Shown piece by piece: positions 24,911 to 33,429 of a stretch of DNA of 64,000 nt. The number at the start of each line of letters is the position of its first letter. Position 1 is the first letter of the stretch. The position numbers and the translations under genes are program-made. Source of the stretch: Pseudomonadota bacterium (GTDB taxonomy: Bacteria; Pseudomonadota; Alphaproteobacteria; Rhizobiales; Rhizobiaceae). The notes under the pieces are model-generated. The model had not been told where the DNA came from and searched no databases. It saw nothing but the letters and a program-made list of their open reading frames with translations. The stretch covers positions 124,001 to 188,000 of the forward strand of contig JAEWLS010000038.1 of assembly GCA_023457435.1 (NCBI GenBank). The letters are read 5' to 3'.

Positions 24911-26035
24911 ATGCTCGATTCAGTCGTGAATTTCTTCACGCGCATCTTCCAGGCGATCGGCCGCTTCGTCGGTATGGTGGTTGCCGGGATCATGTGGCCG
25001 TTCGTCGCCTTCGCTCGCTGGTACCGCGAGCGCAGCTGGATTCTTAAGGGGCCGATCGGTATCGGCCTCGTCGTTCTGGCGGGCCTCTACGTCTACTTCC
25101 TGTACAACACACTGATCTGGAACAATTTCGACACGAACTACCCGGCTGCGTACAATCTCAAGGAACGCAATCTTTCGGCTGGCGAGATGGTGCCCGCCGC
25201 GGGCGATGGTTCCACAAGCCGCACGTGTGGACGATCGGCGGTTGCTGACGTAACGATCGACCTTATCGACAACGTCGTGAATGAGAATGGCTGGATCTCG
25301 TCGATGATCCTCTACAAGCTCGGTCTGTTCGGGCTGGACTGGGATCGCACGCCGTTTCTCGACAACAAGGCCTCATTCCAGCGTGGCGTGAACCAGGCGA
25401 TCCGACGCACGACGGTTGAGCTTGTCGACACCCTCGGCCGCATACGCGGTACCTCGCAGATCGACAACAACCTGCAGAATGCCCGCGGCAACATGCAGTT
25501 CGATGAGGAAACCTGGTACTTTGGTCTCAATCCGTTCGGCTTCAAAACGCCGACGCCCTCGTTCTACCGCTCGGCAATGGTGGATCTGCGTGCTTTCAAC
25601 GAGCGACTCGCGGCCTGCAATGCGGTGTTCGACGCGCGCGCCGACAACCTGATCACCTTCCTCGACCGCATCGCCAACGACATCGGTTCGACGTCGGCGA
25701 TCTTGCGCGAAAGATCCGAAAGCTACAACTACGGCTGGTTTGACACGCGGGCGGACGACCGCTTCTGGTTCGCATATGGCCAGCTCTACGGCTACTACGG
25801 TATCATCCACGCCGCTGGGGCCGACTTCGAGGACGTGCTTACGCAACGTTCCATCAGGCCGCTTTGGGACCAGACCGAGCAGCAGTTTCAGGCGGCGCTT
25901 CGTATACAGCCTTTCATCATCTCAAACGGCGACGAGGCCGGCTGGCTTATGCCTACGCACCTCGCCACGATGGGCTTCTACGTCCTGCGGGTGCGCTCGA
26001 ACCTCGTGGAACTGCGCAGCGTTCTCGATCGATAA
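24911..26035 (+). CDS. DUF2333-like membrane-anchored protein, fifth gene of the AAA+ cluster
   Basis: This is a 374-residue protein. An amphipathic N-terminus (NFFTRIFQAIGRFVGMVVAG) and a single strong membrane helix IGIGLVVLAGLYVYFLYNTL near 50-70 precede a large, probably periplasmic domain. That domain has VVNENGWISSMILYKLGLFG, RRTTVELVDTLGRIRGTSQI, the TRADDRFWFAYGQLYGYYGI segment and WLMPTHLATMGFYVLRVRSN. The layout fits DUF2333 (PF10095). Such proteins are conserved but uncharacterised. It provides the only membrane link of the cluster. Confidence 0.8.
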   Translation: MLDSVVNFFTRIFQAIGRFVGMVVAGIMWPFVAFARWYRERSWILKGPIGIGLVVLAGLYVYFLYNTLIWNNFDTNYPAAYNLKERNLSAGEMVPAAGDGSTSRTCGRSAVADVTIDLIDNVVNENGWISSMILYKLGLFGLDWDRTPFLDNKASFQRGVNQAIRRTTVELVDTLGRIRGTSQIDNNLQNARGNMQFDEETWYFGLNPFGFKTPTPSFYRSAMVDLRAFNERLAACNAVFDARADNLITFLDRIANDIGSTSAILRERSESYNYGWFDTRADDRFWFAYGQLYGYYGIIHAAGADFEDVLTQRSIRPLWDQTEQQFQAALRIQPFIISNGDEAGWLMPTHLATMGFYVLRVRSNLVELRSVLDR

Positions 26036-26156
26036 CCGAGTGACGGCGCCCCATTGCGCCGTCGCAATCGGCGCATTCGACGGCTGAAACGAGACGGCGG
26101 CGGTCGCATCGGTGCGATTTAGTCGCGCGCACCGGCTTCACCAATCCGATCCCCTG

Positions 26157-26175
26157 CTGTATACAGCGTGTACAC
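26157..26175. promoter_or_regulatory. two adjacent palindromes upstream of fhs (possible operator)
   Basis: CTGTATACAG (26157-26166) and GTGTACAC (26168-26175) are both perfect palindromes, separated by one base, 60-78 bases before the fhs start. GTATAC and GTGTAC cores are common in GntR-family operators, but no regulator is encoded nearby. The TATACA could also be part of a -10 element. Confidence 0.3.
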
Positions 26176-26234
26176 GAAGGGTGCGAGTGGCCGGTTGGGT
26201 CACGCGGGCTGCAGGCAGACAAGGGAGGCCGTTT

Positions 26235-27914
26235 ATGTCCGGGTTCAAGTCCGACATCGAAATCGCGCGCGCCGCGAAAAAGAAGCCGATCATGGAGATC
26301 GGTGCGAAACTCGGCATTCCGACGGAACACCTTCTGCCTTACGGGCACGACAAGGCCAAGATTTCCGCCGAGTTCATCAAGGCGCAGCGCGGCGAAAAGG
26401 ACGGCAAGCTGATTCTCGTGACGGCTATCAACCCGACGCCGGCTGGCGAGGGCAAGACCACCACCACGGTCGGCCTCGGTGACGGTCTCAACCGCATCGG
26501 CAAGAAGGCGATCACCTGTATTCGCGAAGCCTCCCTCGGACCGAACTTCGGCGTAAAGGGCGGCGCGGCCGGCGGCGGTTACGCACAGATCGTGCCGATG
26601 GAGGATATGAACCTCCACTTTACCGGCGACTTCCACGCAATCACCACCGCGCACAACCTGCTGTCGGCGCTGATCGACAACCACATCTACTGGGGCAACG
26701 AACTCGGCATCGACACACGCCGCGTCGCATGGCGCCGCGTCATGGACATGAACGACCGCGCCCTGCGCCAGATCGTCGTGTCGCTTGGCGGCGCTGCCAA
26801 TGGCTATCCGCGCGAGGCCGGCTTCGACATCACCGTCGCGTCGGAGGTCATGGCGATCCTATGCCTGGCCAACGACCTCGACGACCTCAAGAAGCGGCTC
26901 GGCGACATTATTGTCGCGTATCGGCGCGATAAGAGCCCGGTCTATGCACGGGATATGAAGGCGGATGGCGCGATGGCAGTGCTGCTCAAGGATGCGATGC
27001 AGCCGAACCTCGTGCAGAGTCTCGAGAATAACCCGGCTTTCGTCCATGGCGGCCCGTTCGCGAACATCGCTCACGGCTGCAACAGCGTCGTGGCTACGAC
27101 AACTGCGCTGAAGCTCGCCGACTATGTCGTCACCGAAGCAGGCTTCGGCGCCGATCTCGGGGCTGAGAAGTTCTTCGACATCAAGTGCCGCAAGGCGGGC
27201 CTCAAGCCTGCCGCTGCCGTCATCGTCGCAACCGTTCGTGCGCTCAAGATGAACGGTGGCATCAAGAAGGAGGACCTTGGGCAGGAGAACGTCGAGGCGG
27301 TGAAGAGAGGTTGCGCCAACCTCGGCCGCCATATCGAGAACGTGAAGCAGTTCGGCGTGCCCGCTGTGGTCGCGATCAACCACTTCACGGCCGACACGGA
27401 CGCCGAGCTGCAGGCGGTGAAGGACTACGTCGCTTCGCAGGGCGCGGAGGCGATCCTGTGCAAGCACTGGGCCCACGGCTCCGCCGGCATCGAGGATCTC
27501 GCCCGCAAGATCGTTGAACTGGCAGAGAGCGGCCAGTCGCAATTCTCGCCGATCTATCCGGACGACATGCCGCTGTTCGAGAAGATCAACACCATCGTCA
27601 AGCGCATCTATCGCGGCTCGGAAGCGATCGCCGACAAGGCCGTACGCGACCAGCTGCACCAATGGGAGCAGGCGGGTTACGGCAACTTGCCGGTGTGCAT
27701 GGCAAAGACGCAGTACTCGTTCTCGACCGACCCTAACCTTCGCGGCGCTCCCGTCGACCACGTCGTACCGGTTCGGGAAGTGCGCCTCTCCGCTGGCGCC
27801 GGCTTCGTCGTCGCGATCTGCGGTGAGATCATGACCATGCCCGGCCTGCCGAAAGCTCCGTCGTCCGAGAAGATCTACCTGAACGACGAAGGCTATATCG
27901 AGGGCCTGTTTTAA
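26235..27914 (+). CDS. fhs: formate-tetrahydrofolate ligase
   Basis: This 559-residue enzyme forms 10-formyl-tetrahydrofolate from formate, THF and ATP, feeding one-carbon metabolism. The opening SDIEIARAAKKKPIMEIGAK, the P-loop-like TAINPTPAGEGKTTTTVGLG near 64-83, REASLGPNFGVKGGAAGGGY, NNPAFVHGGPFANIAHGCNS, EAGFGADLGAEKFFDIKCR and the ending ICGEIMTMPGLPKAPSSEKI are all diagnostic. Length matches the family. GGGAGG lies seven bases before ATG 26235; the longer open frame upstream has no site. Confidence 0.97.
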   Translation: MSGFKSDIEIARAAKKKPIMEIGAKLGIPTEHLLPYGHDKAKISAEFIKAQRGEKDGKLILVTAINPTPAGEGKTTTTVGLGDGLNRIGKKAITCIREASLGPNFGVKGGAAGGGYAQIVPMEDMNLHFTGDFHAITTAHNLLSALIDNHIYWGNELGIDTRRVAWRRVMDMNDRALRQIVVSLGGAANGYPREAGFDITVASEVMAILCLANDLDDLKKRLGDIIVAYRRDKSPVYARDMKADGAMAVLLKDAMQPNLVQSLENNPAFVHGGPFANIAHGCNSVVATTTALKLADYVVTEAGFGADLGAEKFFDIKCRKAGLKPAAAVIVATVRALKMNGGIKKEDLGQENVEAVKRGCANLGRHIENVKQFGVPAVVAINHFTADTDAELQAVKDYVASQGAEAILCKHWAHGSAGIEDLARKIVELAESGQSQFSPIYPDDMPLFEKINTIVKRIYRGSEAIADKAVRDQLHQWEQAGYGNLPVCMAKTQYSFSTDPNLRGAPVDHVVPVREVRLSAGAGFVVAICGEIMTMPGLPKAPSSEKIYLNDEGYIEGLF

Positions 27915-28117
27915 GCGCGTCAGGCAGCTAGAGGCCGCATCCTACGCACCCATATCTCGTCCGCGTGTTTCATGGCGCGGGCGAGATCATCTGTTACATG
28001 CGCCGCGGGTGTCGCGACCAGCTGGCCAGCGGCGCTTATCAACGATGCGCACGGCCCACATGCGAGATGTTTCGTCGGCAACTTGCCTTGGCGCTTGCCG
28101 ACGATACTTTCGCGGTA

Positions 28118-28843
28118 ATGACCCCGTCTCCCGTCACCACACTCGTCCGTGGGCTACGCGACATGCGCGTGCCCGTCTTGCCGGTTGCAATGATCGCTTC
28201 CTTGGCCGCAGCCGCGTTCGCATTCCTCCAGATCGCCGACGAGGTAGCAGAAGGAGAGATGGAGGCGTTCGATCGCGCGCTGCTCCTGTGGTTCCGCGAC
28301 CCCACAAACCTTTCAGCGCCCGTTGGCCCGCACTGGTTGGAGATCGCAATGACCGATCTCACGACACTTGGCGGCACGGCGGTACTGCTTGTGCTTGTCA
28401 CAGGCGTCACAGGCTTCATGCTGTTCTCGCGGCTGCACGGGCCGGCTCTCTTCACAGTAAGCTCAATCGCGCTCGGTACTGCGTTCAGCCAATGGCTGAA
28501 GATCTTCTACGACAGGCCCCGGCCCGACGTCGTGGAGCATCTGGCTGCGATCCAGACAGCGAGTTTTCCCAGCGGCCACGCGACAATGTCCACTATCGTG
28601 TACCTGACGCTCGGCGCGATGGTGGTGCGCATGGTCGATACGCACGCTCTGCGCGTCTATGTCATGGCCGTGGCGATCGCCATCAGCCTCGTGGTCGGCG
28701 TTTCGCGCGTCTATCTGGGTGTACACTGGCCCAGCGACGTCCTTGCCGGCTGGGCCCTGGGCGCCGCCTGGGCCGCATGTTCCTGGCTCGTGGTTGCCGG
28801 TCTGCGCGGTGTACGCAATCGGCAAAAGGCGACATCGGTCTGA
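28118..28843 (+). CDS. PAP2-family lipid phosphatase
   Basis: This 241-residue membrane protein has six helices. The three catalytic motifs are complete: KIFYDRPRPD, then ASFPSGHATMSTIV and SRVYLGVHWPSDVLAGWALG, with the nucleophilic His in the last. It probably dephosphorylates a polyprenyl- or phosphatidyl-phosphate on the outer face of the inner membrane (for example undecaprenyl diphosphate recycling). I chose ATG 28118; the open frame reaches back 51 codons, but that part is Cys- and Arg-rich without a start signal. Confidence 0.87.
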   Translation: MTPSPVTTLVRGLRDMRVPVLPVAMIASLAAAAFAFLQIADEVAEGEMEAFDRALLLWFRDPTNLSAPVGPHWLEIAMTDLTTLGGTAVLLVLVTGVTGFMLFSRLHGPALFTVSSIALGTAFSQWLKIFYDRPRPDVVEHLAAIQTASFPSGHATMSTIVYLTLGAMVVRMVDTHALRVYVMAVAIAISLVVGVSRVYLGVHWPSDVLAGWALGAAWAACSWLVVAGLRGVRNRQKATSV

Positions 28844-28909
28844 AACAGTGCAATCCTAGTCACCGGTGGCATGCGGACGCGGATGTCTGCTCAACTCAGG
28901 GGGAATAGG

Positions 28910-29290
28910 ATGCGCGGCGTTGCGCTTTGGTTTTTTGCGTCGGGGGTGATCTACGTCACCGCGGGCATGGTCTTCGGCATCTGGATGTCGGCAAGTGAGG
29001 ATCACTCGCTGGCCGGCGCTCATGCCCATCTCAATCTGGTCGGCTGGGTGACGATGGCTCTGTTCGGTGTTTTCTACCAACTCGTGCCACAGGCAGCGGC
29101 CACGCGACTTGCGACGCTGCATTTCCTGGTGGCGACGCTGGGCGTCTGGTTCATGGTCCCGGGGATTGCGCTTGCGATCATGGGCGGTAATCCGATTCCA
29201 GTGGTCATCGGCTCGTTCCTTACGCTCGCATCGATGCTGATCTTCCTCTACACGGTGATGACCAGCTGGCGCGCGCCCGCCGTCGCCTGA
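28910..29290 (+). CDS. small membrane protein resembling a fragment of heme-copper oxidase subunit I
   Basis: This 126-residue protein has four membrane helices. The segment AGAHAHLNLVGWVTMALFGV near 33-52 contains the His-x-His-x-x-x-x-G pattern seen in cbb3-type oxidase subunit I and NnrS-like proteins, followed by FYQLVPQAA. No oxidase partners are close by, and the protein is a quarter of a full subunit. A stand-alone heme- or metal-binding helix bundle is possible. A GGGGAA site precedes ATG 28910. Function unknown. Confidence 0.6.
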   Translation: MRGVALWFFASGVIYVTAGMVFGIWMSASEDHSLAGAHAHLNLVGWVTMALFGVFYQLVPQAAATRLATLHFLVATLGVWFMVPGIALAIMGGNPIPVVIGSFLTLASMLIFLYTVMTSWRAPAVA

Positions 29291-29327
29291 GCTTCAAAAC
29301 CGGTTGCGCGTGAAGGGCATCGCCGTT

Positions 29328-29384
29328 ATGCATCTCGCCATGTGCGTGAAGTCGATCAACACCCGTTGGTGGTGGGCCTGCTGA
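29328..29384 (+). CDS. trpL: trp operon leader peptide
   Basis: This is an 18-codon open frame reading MHLAMCVKSINTRWWWAC, with three consecutive Trp codons (29367-29375) right before the stop. GAAGGG lies ten bases before the start. In rhizobia the trpL peptide has three adjacent Trp codons near its end, and ribosome stalling there controls trpE(G). ATG 29340 would give a 14-residue peptide, also a usual size. Confidence 0.88.
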   Translation: MHLAMCVKSINTRWWWAC

Positions 29385-29386
29385 TA

Positions 29387-29461
29387 GCGGCCTGAACAAC
29401 GCGCGCGCGTTTTTCGAAGTCAGTGGCCGCAAGGAGATATCCGGGCGGCCATTTTGTTTTT
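29387..29461 (+). terminator. trp attenuator (antiterminator and terminator hairpins)
   Basis: The terminator stem is TGGCCGC (29424-29430) with GCGGCCA (29445-29451), followed by TTTTGTTTTT. GCGGCC at 29387-29392, two bases after the leader stop codon, can pair instead with GGCCGC at 29425-29430, forming the competing antiterminator. When charged tRNA-Trp is short, the ribosome stalls on the Trp codons and the antiterminator should form. Confidence 0.85.
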
Positions 29462-29511
29462 CACCGTCCGGATGCCGAGCGCCGAAACCGGAATACGGAT
29501 GGGGGACAGGA

Positions 29512-31701
29512 ATGAGCATCGACATACTCGCGGACGGCGCAGAACGCTTCAGAACGCAAGGCGGTGTCGTCGTAACGCGGTCGCGGCATGCCACTGCTTA
29601 TGACGGCGCGATAGAAGCATACATCGACGGGCTGGATTCGCGCCGCGGCTGCGTCTTCTCTTCCAACTACGAATACCCCGGCCGCTATACGCGCTGGGAC
29701 ACCGCGATAATCGACCCTCCACTGGCGATTTCGGCGCGCGGCCGTGCGGTTCGCATTGAGGCGCTGAATCGCCGCGGCGAGCAGTTGATCAAGCCCGTGA
29801 GGGCCGTGCTCAACGGTCTGGCATCGGTAACGGTTACAGAAGCCGGTGAGCGCCTCATCAAGCTGCAGGTCGCGGAGCCGGGCCGAGTCTTCTCCGAAGA
29901 GGAGCGTTCGCGCGCGCCGACAGTGTTCACAGTTTTGCGCGCCGTTATCGACCTCTTCCGCACCGGGGAGGATTCCAACCTCGGGCTCTACGGTGCTTTC
30001 GGCTACGACCTCGCGTTTCAGTTCGATCACGTCGAACAGAAGCTCGCACGCAAGGAAAGCCAGCGCGACCTGGTCCTCTACCTGCCGGACGAGATCCTTG
30101 TGGTGGATCACTATTCGGCGAAAGCCTGGCACGACAGATATGACTATTCCGGCACGGGCTTCTCGACGGAAGGCCTGTCACGCGAGACAAGGCCAGAGCC
30201 GTTCAGGCATGCCGATGCCATCCCGCCGCGCGGCGACCACGCGCCAGGGGAGTACGCTAAGCTCGTCGACCGCGCCAAGGAGAGCTTTCGGCGCGGCGAT
30301 TTGTTCGAGGTCGTTCCAGGGCAGATGTTCTTCGAGCGTCTGGAGTCGAAACCCTCGGACATCTCGCGGCGGCTGAAGACGATCAACCCATCGCCCTACT
30401 CGTTCTTCATCAACCTCGGGGAGGCCGAATACCTCATCGGTGCGTCACCCGAGATGTTCGTGCGGGTATCGGGCCGCCGTGTCGAGACTTGCCCGATCTC
30501 CGGTACAATCAAGCGCGGCGACGACGCGATCTCGGACTCGGAACAGATCCTCAAGCTGCTCAACTCCAAGAAGGACGAGTCCGAGTTGACAATGTGCTCG
30601 GACGTCGACCGCAACGACAAGAGCCGCGTCTGCGAGCCTGGCTCCGTGCGCGTCATCGGCCGGCGCCAGATCGAGATGTACTCCCGGCTGATCCATACGG
30701 TCGATCATATCGAGGGTCGTCTCCGCGAGGGCATGGACGCCTTCGACGCGTTCCTGTCCCATGCATGGGCGGTTACCGTCACCGGTGCGCCAAAACTCTG
30801 GGCCATGCGTTTCATCGAGAACCACGAGAAGAGTCCGCGTGCCTGGTATGGCGGCGCGATCGGAATGGTGCATTTCAACGGCGACATGAACACCGGCCTG
30901 ACCTTGCGTACGATCCGCATCAAGGACGGCATCGCAGAAGTGCGTGCGGGCGCAACGCTTCTCTACGACTCCGACCCGGCCGAGGAAGAAGCCGAGACCG
31001 AACTCAAGGCTTCCGCCATGCTCGCCGCGATCCGCGAGTCCGGCTCGCGCAACAGCGGCTCTGTCGAGAGGCAATCGGCTCGTGTCGGAGAGGGACTGTC
31101 GATCCTGCTCGTCGATCACGAGGACTCGTTCGTCCACACGCTTGCGAACTACTTCCGCCAGACCGGCGCCAAGGTTTCGACCGTCCGCTCGCCGGTGCCC
31201 GAGGAGGTGTTTGACCGGCTCAAGCCCGACCTCGTCGTGTTATCGCCGGGCCCCGGGACGCCAAAGGACTTCGATTGCAAGGCGACCATCCAGAAAGCCC
31301 GCAAGCGCGACCTGCCAATCTTCGGCGTCTGCCTCGGCCTTCAGGCGCTTGCAGAAGCCTATGGAGGCGAGTTGCGCCAACTGCATGAGCCGATGCACGG
31401 CAAGCCGTCGCGCATCCGCGTGGGCAAGCAGGGCATCATCTTCTCGGGGTTGCCAAAGGAGGTGACCGTCGGCCGCTACCATTCGATCTTCGCGGATCCG
31501 GTGCGGCTGCCGGACGAGTTCGTGGTGACCGCCGAAACCGAAGACGGGGTCATCATGGCCTTCGAGCATCGGAAGGAACCAATTGCCGCCGTACAGTTCC
31601 ATCCTGAGTCGATCATGACGCTCGGGCAGGACGCGGGGATGCGCATGATCGAGAATGTGGTAGCGCACCTGCCGCGCAGGGCCAGGATCAAGGCGGCTTA
31701 G
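29512..31701 (+). CDS. trpE(G): anthranilate synthase, fused TrpE-TrpG
   Basis: This 729-residue fusion is typical of rhizobia and catalyses chorismate + glutamine to anthranilate, the first step of tryptophan synthesis. The TrpE part (about 1-515) has FFINLGEAEYLIGASPEMFV, CPISGTIKRG, ELTMCSDVDRNDKSRVCEPG and VTVTGAPKLWAMRFIE. The TrpG amidotransferase part (about 525-729) has the LLVDHEDSFVHTLANYF opening, nucleophile C607 in FGVCLGLQALAEAYGG, and the triad His697 and Glu699 in VQFHPESIMTLG. It is controlled by the leader upstream and is followed six bases later by a CDF transporter gene. Confidence 0.97.
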   Translation: MSIDILADGAERFRTQGGVVVTRSRHATAYDGAIEAYIDGLDSRRGCVFSSNYEYPGRYTRWDTAIIDPPLAISARGRAVRIEALNRRGEQLIKPVRAVLNGLASVTVTEAGERLIKLQVAEPGRVFSEEERSRAPTVFTVLRAVIDLFRTGEDSNLGLYGAFGYDLAFQFDHVEQKLARKESQRDLVLYLPDEILVVDHYSAKAWHDRYDYSGTGFSTEGLSRETRPEPFRHADAIPPRGDHAPGEYAKLVDRAKESFRRGDLFEVVPGQMFFERLESKPSDISRRLKTINPSPYSFFINLGEAEYLIGASPEMFVRVSGRRVETCPISGTIKRGDDAISDSEQILKLLNSKKDESELTMCSDVDRNDKSRVCEPGSVRVIGRRQIEMYSRLIHTVDHIEGRLREGMDAFDAFLSHAWAVTVTGAPKLWAMRFIENHEKSPRAWYGGAIGMVHFNGDMNTGLTLRTIRIKDGIAEVRAGATLLYDSDPAEEEAETELKASAMLAAIRESGSRNSGSVERQSARVGEGLSILLVDHEDSFVHTLANYFRQTGAKVSTVRSPVPEEVFDRLKPDLVVLSPGPGTPKDFDCKATIQKARKRDLPIFGVCLGLQALAEAYGGELRQLHEPMHGKPSRIRVGKQGIIFSGLPKEVTVGRYHSIFADPVRLPDEFVVTAETEDGVIMAFEHRKEPIAAVQFHPESIMTLGQDAGMRMIENVVAHLPRRARIKAA

Positions 31702-31707
31702 CCGGTC

Positions 31708-32625
31708 ATGCCGCAGGCGTCCGCCAAGACGCGCGTTCGCGCGCTCGCCGGATGGTCCATCGCCGTTGCGTTGGCGGTGATGGGCCTGAAGTTTGTCGCG
31801 TGGCAGATGACCGGATCGGTTGCACTGTACTCGGACGCCCTGGAATCCATCGTCAACGTCATCGCCGCGGCGGCGGCCTTCTGGGCAATCAGCATCAGCC
31901 ACAAGCCGGCGGACCGCGAGCACCCGCACGGCCACCACAAGGCCGAGTACTTCTCAGCCGTTCTCGAAGGGGTGCTCATCGTCGTCGCCGCGATGCTGAT
32001 CATCGCGGAGGTGTGGGACGCGCTGCGCGAGCCGCCTGCACTCGCCGCGCCGTGGGAAGGCCTCGGGGTGAATTTCGCAGCAGCCGCGATCAACGCAGGC
32101 TGGGCCATACTGCTGATTTCAAATGGTCGTCGCCACAGATCGCCGGCGCTGATCGCCGACGGCCACCATGTGATGACCGACGTCGTGACTTCCATCGGGG
32201 TACTTGCGGGCCTGTCCGCTGCCGTTGTCAGCGGCTGGACGCTGCTCGATCCGCTCCTTGCACTGATAGTCGCCTTGAACATCCTGTGGCAGGGCTGGAA
32301 GGTCATCTCTTCGTCGATCGACGGTCTGCTCGATCGCGCGGTCGACCTCGACGAGCACATGCGCTTGCGCGACATCATTTCGGCCAATTCGCGAGGCGCG
32401 TTGGAAGTGCATGATCTCAAGACGCGGATCGCGGGCCGTGCCACCTTCATCGAGTTTCATCTCGTCGTCGACGCCGGCATGACCGTTGCCGAGAGTCACG
32501 TGATTTGCGACCGGATCGAGGCCGCGCTGAAGGCTGAGGTGCCCTCGGTGCGGGTCATCATCCATGTCGAACCGGACAACGAGGCGAAACTGCCGGCAGG
32601 CACAGTCGCCATTCCCTTCGCCTGA
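31708..32625 (+). CDS. cation diffusion facilitator (CDF) metal efflux transporter
   Basis: This 305-residue inner-membrane protein has six helices. Metal-site residues are visible as SDALESIVN in helix II (first Asp), the HPHGHHKAEYFSAVLEG loop, and ADGHHVMTDVVTSIG in helix V, the HxxxD pair with His then Asp. A cytosolic C-terminal domain ends with FIEFHLVVDAGMTVAESH and the HVEPDNE motif. The family exports Zn, Fe, Mn, Co or Cd by proton antiport; with Asp in helix II and His in helix V, Zn is most likely. Confidence 0.92.
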   Translation: MPQASAKTRVRALAGWSIAVALAVMGLKFVAWQMTGSVALYSDALESIVNVIAAAAAFWAISISHKPADREHPHGHHKAEYFSAVLEGVLIVVAAMLIIAEVWDALREPPALAAPWEGLGVNFAAAAINAGWAILLISNGRRHRSPALIADGHHVMTDVVTSIGVLAGLSAAVVSGWTLLDPLLALIVALNILWQGWKVISSSIDGLLDRAVDLDEHMRLRDIISANSRGALEVHDLKTRIAGRATFIEFHLVVDAGMTVAESHVICDRIEAALKAEVPSVRVIIHVEPDNEAKLPAGTVAIPFA

Positions 32626-32632
32626 GGCCGAG

Positions 32633-33316
32633 ATGAGCAACGATTTGAAGCCCGCCGCCGAAGTCGCCGTCAGCGACGGGGCGCTCCGCAAGCTTGCGAT
32701 CATCGCCCTGCTTTCCGTAGGTCTCGGGTTACTGATTCAGGTCCTGATACTTGTCGCGCGTATCGCGGCCGGCGGCAGTTTTCCAAGCATCGGCGCCGCG
32801 GCTGACGTGGCTCAGGGTGTGACGTGGGCGCTCCTGGTATGCACCGGCGTAGGCATTGGGACCTCGATAATGCGCGCAAGGGCGCAGATTGTCGGTCTTA
32901 TCGGGGCGCTGTTTGCGCCGATCGCTGTCGCCGCCGCCAAAGGCAGCCAGCGGCTGGTTTCGTCCGCGCTCGATCTCGCCGAGCAGCAGGCACTGCTGAG
33001 TCTCGGCGCAATCAGCCTGGCCCGTGCCGTCGAATATGCCATTCTCGGCTTTCTCCTCGGCACGCTTGCGCAGCGCGGCGAGCGGCGCGTCTCGCGATAC
33101 TTCGGCGTCGGCGCTGGCGTCGGACTCGTCTGCGGCGGTGCGGTGCTGGCACTCAACGCCTGGATCGCGGCGGATGCGGGCCGCGCGTTCGGTGCGCCCC
33201 AGATCGCCGCGGGCGTCGTGAACGAGGTGCTGTTTCCGATCGGCTGCGCGCTCGTGATCTACGGTGGACAGCTTGTGGGGCGTGCCTTCAGCCGCGCCGA
33301 GTTGGCGCTCGGCTAG
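32633..33316 (+). CDS. membrane protein of unknown function
   Basis: This is a 227-residue protein with about six hydrophobic helices: LAIIALLSVGLGLLIQVLIL near 22-41, VTWALLVCTGVGIG, a central pair with IVGLIGALFAPIAVAA, GAGVGLVCGGAVLALNAW, and a final VLFPIGCALVIYGGQLV. The ATG at 32633 lies eight bases after the transporter stop codon, suggesting an operon. I do not recognise a family. The G-x-G-x-G pattern in the last third hints at tight helix packing. It may work with the transporter, but there is no direct evidence. Confidence 0.65.
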   Translation: MSNDLKPAAEVAVSDGALRKLAIIALLSVGLGLLIQVLILVARIAAGGSFPSIGAAADVAQGVTWALLVCTGVGIGTSIMRARAQIVGLIGALFAPIAVAAAKGSQRLVSSALDLAEQQALLSLGAISLARAVEYAILGFLLGTLAQRGERRVSRYFGVGAGVGLVCGGAVLALNAWIAADAGRAFGAPQIAAGVVNEVLFPIGCALVIYGGQLVGRAFSRAELALG

Positions 33317-33429
33317 ATAAGATGACGGGTCGCGTGGTCGCGATCTGGTCGGTCGGTGCTATGCGTCCGTAGCGGGAATGCCGGGCCTTCAACTTGGCAA
33401 GGCTTTCGTGACTCTGCTACGGCGGCGCC

